NCBI GenBank assembly: GCA_963579625.1
Contig: CAUZHN010000023.1
Coordinates: forward strand, 1 to 35,814
Length of the DNA stretch: 35,814 nucleotides
DNA from: JAAXGI01 sp963579625
GTDB lineage: Bacteria > Gemmatimonadota > Gemmatimonadetes > Longimicrobiales > Gaopeijiaceae
Direction: 5' to 3'
Made by a program: the position numbers and the translations under genes. Position 1 is the first letter of the stretch. Every line of letters begins with the position of its first letter. The notes beneath the pieces were generated by a model, which had not been told where the DNA came from, did not search any database, and saw only the letters and a list, made by a program, of their open reading frames with translations. This document shows, piece by piece, positions 33,565 through 35,814 of the stretch.

Positions 33565-33690
33565 CTTCCCCAAGCGGGGAAGGCGGGACGGGGGGGAGCG
33601 TGTCCGGAGGGAATCAGCGGTAGCGAGTGGATTCGGCAAACCGAACGAGCCCCGGCCTTCCCCACGGAGGTCAGGGCTCTTTTCATTTTC
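33565..33690 (+). promoter_or_regulatory. attenuator-like structured leader of the thrC operon
   Basis: Three mutually exclusive pairings can be drawn in the mRNA. CTTCCCC (33565-33571) pairs perfectly with GGGGAAG (33576-33582). The same GGGGAAGGC (33576-33584) pairs with GCCTTCCCC (33655-33663), extendable by GGG/CCC past a bulged G. The second arm overlaps the left side of an intrinsic terminator (33647-33679). Between them lies a stable TTCGG-CAAA-CCGAA hairpin (33632-33645). This is the logic of a riboswitch or leader-peptide attenuator: terminator, antiterminator and anti-antiterminator. I could not match it to a known riboswitch class. Confidence 0.6.
33647..33690 (+). terminator. intrinsic terminator in the thrC leader
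   Basis: GAGCCCCGGCCT (33647-33658) pairs with AGGTCAGGGCTC (33668-33679) over a nine-base loop: eleven of twelve positions pair, with one G-U and one C-A mismatch. TTTTCATTTT follows directly. It lies only about 20 bp before the ATG of the threonine synthase gene and would stop its transcription unless the stem is disrupted. Confidence 0.7.
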
Positions 33691-33710
33691 GGTACGAAGA
33701 GGGACAACAC

Positions 33711-34991
33711 ATGAACCAATCCGGAGCTCAGACGCGTGCCCCCGAGCACCTTGATACGCTCAGGTGTCGGATTTGCCATACGGTGACCGCGGCCGGTCCT
33801 TATCATGTCTGCGAGGAGTGCTTTGGGCCCCTCGAAGTGGTGTATGACCTAGAGGGGCTCCGTGGAACGCTGACCCGCGAGAAGATTGCCGGACGCCCGA
33901 CTGACCTGTGGCGCTACCGAGAACTGCTTCCGACAGCGGAAGAGCCCAGTCGGGGGAAAGGAGTAGGTTGGACCCCCCTGCTTCCAGCACCTCGACTCGG
34001 AAATGCGCTCGGGATTCAAGACCTATGGATCAAGGTGGATTCCTCGAATCATCCTACCCAATCGTTCAAGGACCGCGTCGTGGCGGTCGCTCTTCAGAGA
34101 GCGAAGGAATTCGGGATTAATGTCGTCGGGTGTGCCTCGACCGGGAACCTAGCGAACTCGGTCGCTGCGCAGGCGGCTACCGCCGGGCTCAGTGCTTGGA
34201 TCTTCATTCCGGAGGACCTCGAGGAGGAGAAGATCATTGCGACGGGGGTGCACGGGGTCAGACTGGTCCGAATTAAGGGAGTGTACGATGATGTGAATCG
34301 GCTGTGTGCGGAGGTCGCGGACCGATTCGACTGGGGAATCGTGAACGTGAATTTGAGAGCCTACTACGCCGAAGGCTCGAAGACGATGGGGTTCGAGATC
34401 GCGGAGCAGCTCGGTTGGACGATTCCCGCGAACATCGTGGCCCCGATGGCTGGGGGATCTCTGATCACGAAGCTCCGCAAGGCCTTCAAGGAGCTTGCCG
34501 CGGTGGGTCTCGTCCGTGAGGGACCGGAGCCTCGGTTCTTCGGAGCTCAGGCGACGGGCTGCGCCCCGATCATCTCAGCGTTGGAGAGTGGGGCAGACCG
34601 GATCACCCCGATCCGAGAACCGGTGACCATCGCACGATCTCTGGCAATCGGGAACCCGGCTGACGGGACCTTCGCTGTCGCGACCATGCGTGAGACCGGA
34701 GGGTGGGGCACGGCGGTGTCCGACCCCGAGATCGTCGAGGGAATGAGGCTCCTCGCCACATTAGAAGGCGTGTTTACCGAGACGGCTGGGGGCGTGGCGG
34801 TTGCCTCGGCAGCCAAGCTGTCCAAAGAGGGCCGAATAGCGAAACAGGGACCGACGGTACTCTGCATAACAGGAAATGGACTCAAGACAAAGGAAGCCGC
34901 CCGTTCCACCTTTGAGCTTGGCGAGTCTATCGAGCCGAGGTTGTCGGAGGTAGAGCGTCTCGCGGATTCTGCAGCCCAACAGAGGCTATGA
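33711..34991 (+). CDS. thrC: threonine synthase-like PLP enzyme
   Basis: A 426-aa fold type II PLP enzyme. An N-terminal zinc ribbon (Cys19, Cys22, Cys34, Cys37; CRIC and CEEC) followed by FGPLEVVYDL is typical of the long ThrC found in Actinobacteria, cyanobacteria and archaea. The PLP lysine is Lys120 in PTQSFKDR, and CASTGNLANSVAAQAA, PMAGGSLITK and CITGNGLKT bind cofactor and phosphate. The expected reaction is O-phosphohomoserine to threonine. The start 33711 is chosen over an in-frame ATG 84 bases upstream, which lies within the terminator leader; GAGGGA precedes it. Co-transcription with a sulfur carrier and a JAMM protease raises the possibility that it also, or instead, makes a sulfur amino acid. 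Confidence 0.88.
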   Translation: MNQSGAQTRAPEHLDTLRCRICHTVTAAGPYHVCEECFGPLEVVYDLEGLRGTLTREKIAGRPTDLWRYRELLPTAEEPSRGKGVGWTPLLPAPRLGNALGIQDLWIKVDSSNHPTQSFKDRVVAVALQRAKEFGINVVGCASTGNLANSVAAQAATAGLSAWIFIPEDLEEEKIIATGVHGVRLVRIKGVYDDVNRLCAEVADRFDWGIVNVNLRAYYAEGSKTMGFEIAEQLGWTIPANIVAPMAGGSLITKLRKAFKELAAVGLVREGPEPRFFGAQATGCAPIISALESGADRITPIREPVTIARSLAIGNPADGTFAVATMRETGGWGTAVSDPEIVEGMRLLATLEGVFTETAGGVAVASAAKLSKEGRIAKQGPTVLCITGNGLKTKEAARSTFELGESIEPRLSEVERLADSAAQQRL

Positions 34992-35004
34992 GGAGGGTCG
35001 AAGG

Positions 35005-35295
35005 ATGAGCGTAACGGTTCGGGTTCCGAGTGCCCTGCGCAAACTGACGAGTGGCCAGTCTGAACTGACCGCAGAGGGAAACACGGTGCGGGAGCTCCTT
35101 GATGATCTGGGGCGGGAGAATCCTGGTCTGCTCGAACGGATCATGGGAGCTGATGGTGACATCCAGCAGTTTCTAAATGTCTTTGTGAATGGATCTGACA
35201 TTCGCTACGAAGACGATCTGGATACTGAAGTCAGTGCGGGAGACGAGGTCTCAATCGTTCCTTCGATAGCGGGGGGAGGTGTGATTGAGCAATGA
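35005..35295 (+). CDS. MoaD/ThiS family ubiquitin-like sulfur carrier with C-terminal tail
   Basis: A 96-aa beta-grasp protein with a strong AGGAGG upstream, 13 bp after thrC. The strand pattern (VTVRVPSALRKLT, NTVRELLDDL, FLNVFVNGSDIRY, SAGDEVSIVPSIAGG) is that of MoaD/ThiS. These carriers are adenylated and thiocarboxylated on a terminal Gly-Gly. Here the diglycine (Gly90-Gly91) is not terminal: GVIEQ follows, so the protein would need trimming first. The next gene encodes a JAMM protease, as for QbsE, HcyS and CysO systems. The last codons overlap the start of that gene. Confidence 0.88.
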   Translation: MSVTVRVPSALRKLTSGQSELTAEGNTVRELLDDLGRENPGLLERIMGADGDIQQFLNVFVNGSDIRYEDDLDTEVSAGDEVSIVPSIAGGGVIEQ

Positions 35296-35746
35296 GCTGC
35301 AAGGGGAGCAGATAGGGGAGCTACGGCTGCCTGCTGAGCTCTCCGGGCCTCTGGTCGTGGAAGCCAGAAAGTCCGTGCCTCACGAGGTGTGTGGATTGAT
35401 CGTGGGACGGCGGGAAGCGAACCGAGTCTGGGTGACCAGGACCATATCTTGTGGAAACACAGCTCCACCGAGAACCCGTGAAACCCAGTTTGAGATCGAC
35501 CCGCGGCGGTTGATTGAGGAGGAGCGATCCCTCAGAAACTCTGAGGACGAGATAGTGGGATTCTACCATTCCCATCCAGCCAGCGATCCTATACCCTCTA
35601 TGTTAGATCGAACATATATGGCTCTGTGGCCGGACGCGATTTGGGTGATTGTGGGAGTGGAGGTGGAGATGGTGGGGAGAGCCATCCGAGCGTGGAGCCT
35701 TGATCTCGCCGATGGCAAGTCAGCCAGGGAGGTTCAGGTCGTCTAG
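35285..35746 (+). CDS. JAMM (M67) family metalloprotease
   Basis: A 153-aa Mov34/MPN/PAD-1 protease. The zinc and catalytic residues are complete: Glu34 in VPHEVCGLIVG, and the JAMM motif HSHPASDPIPSMLD with His95, His97, Ser105 and Asp108. Bacterial JAMM proteins of this size cleave next to the diglycine of ubiquitin-like sulfur carriers (Mec+ on CysO-Cys, QbsD, HcyD). The start is TTG at 35285, with GGGGGAGG just upstream at a spacing of about four; an in-frame TGA immediately before it leaves no other choice. The overlap with the carrier gene implies coupled translation. Confidence 0.88.
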   Translation: MSNELQGEQIGELRLPAELSGPLVVEARKSVPHEVCGLIVGRREANRVWVTRTISCGNTAPPRTRETQFEIDPRRLIEEERSLRNSEDEIVGFYHSHPASDPIPSMLDRTYMALWPDAIWVIVGVEVEMVGRAIRAWSLDLADGKSAREVQVV

Positions 35747-35796
35747 AGGAGCGGTCAAATTGGGGCAGGTAAAGCCGAGAGGAAAAAAAGGAAACA

Positions 35797-35814
35797 ATGA
35801 CCTATATAATCGCT
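35797..35814 (+). CDS. start of a gene cut by the window end, probably ferredoxin
   Basis: ATG at 35797 follows AAGGAAAC. Only MTYIIA is visible. Ferredoxins of the 7Fe/8Fe type commonly begin MTYVIAEPC, so that is my guess, but six residues cannot prove it. It is in the same direction, about 50 bp after the JAMM gene. Confidence 0.35.

Noticed and set aside
33500..33690. T-box, SAM-I, cobalamin or TPP riboswitch, RNase P or 6S RNA
   Set aside because: The conserved cores I know for these (for example the T-box AGGGTGGNACCGCG) are absent; only the generic terminator/antiterminator layout is supported.
1..35814. tRNA, rRNA, CRISPR array, insertion sequences or prophage
   Set aside because: I found no cloverleaf with a CCA-side arm, no regular direct-repeat/spacer array and no transposase, integrase or terminal inverted repeats.

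Overview
The window looks like chromosomal DNA of a Gram-negative (diderm) heterotroph with moderately high GC. Secreted and lipoprotein genes, periplasmic PQQ enzymes, small class II c-type cytochromes, DUF6152/DUF6644 families, TolB-like plus M28 peptidase pairs and outer-membrane barrels together resemble Gemmatimonadota, with Acidobacteriota as the next guess. This assignment is by gene style only; there is no rRNA, tRNA or other marker. I see no IS element, integrase, CRISPR array or phage genes.

Layout. (1) 1-7320 is an accessory, partly decayed region. It holds a fatty acid hydroxylase/sterol desaturase, a serine-hydrolase remnant, a secreted protein of unknown function, a DUF6152 protein, and a badly broken paralogue of the secreted protein. 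Running the other way are two DUF6644 membrane proteins and three class II-like cytochromes c. A 55-codon membrane peptide gene lies between two of the cytochromes, and the 3' end of a lost PQQ dehydrogenase closes the region. (2) 7413-15003 carries DUF3014, LD-carboxypeptidase (ldcA), a PQQ dehydrogenase, gamma-glutamyltranspeptidase and the murein tripeptide ligase mpl. Three of these (ldcA, mpl, ggt) fit peptidoglycan-peptide recycling. (3) 15050-20734 has a DUF3303-like gene with an internal stop, a spmA/spmB pair with an enlarged SpmA, small remnants, a TfoX N-domain protein and two convergent outer-membrane barrel genes. (4) 20868-28547 is one tight operon: a secreted alpha/beta hydrolase followed by a YejABEF-type peptide ABC importer whose ATPase is two genes rather than the fused YejF. 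(5) 28577-33415 has a methyltransferase, a secreted His-rich helical protein, a TolB-like lipoprotein overlapping an M28-PDZ aminopeptidase, and a small secreted protein. (6) 33416-35814 has a structured leader with an intrinsic terminator in front of a threonine-synthase-like gene, followed by a ThiS/MoaD-like sulfur carrier, a JAMM (M67) protease, and the first codons of what looks like a ferredoxin.

The most interesting points are the attenuator-like leader plus the ThrC-sulfur carrier-JAMM operon, in which the carrier has five residues beyond its diglycine; a GC-rich hairpin that buries the ribosome-binding site of ldcA; the possible muropeptide uptake and recycling neighbourhood; and the cytochrome/DUF6644 module with its overlooked small membrane peptide.
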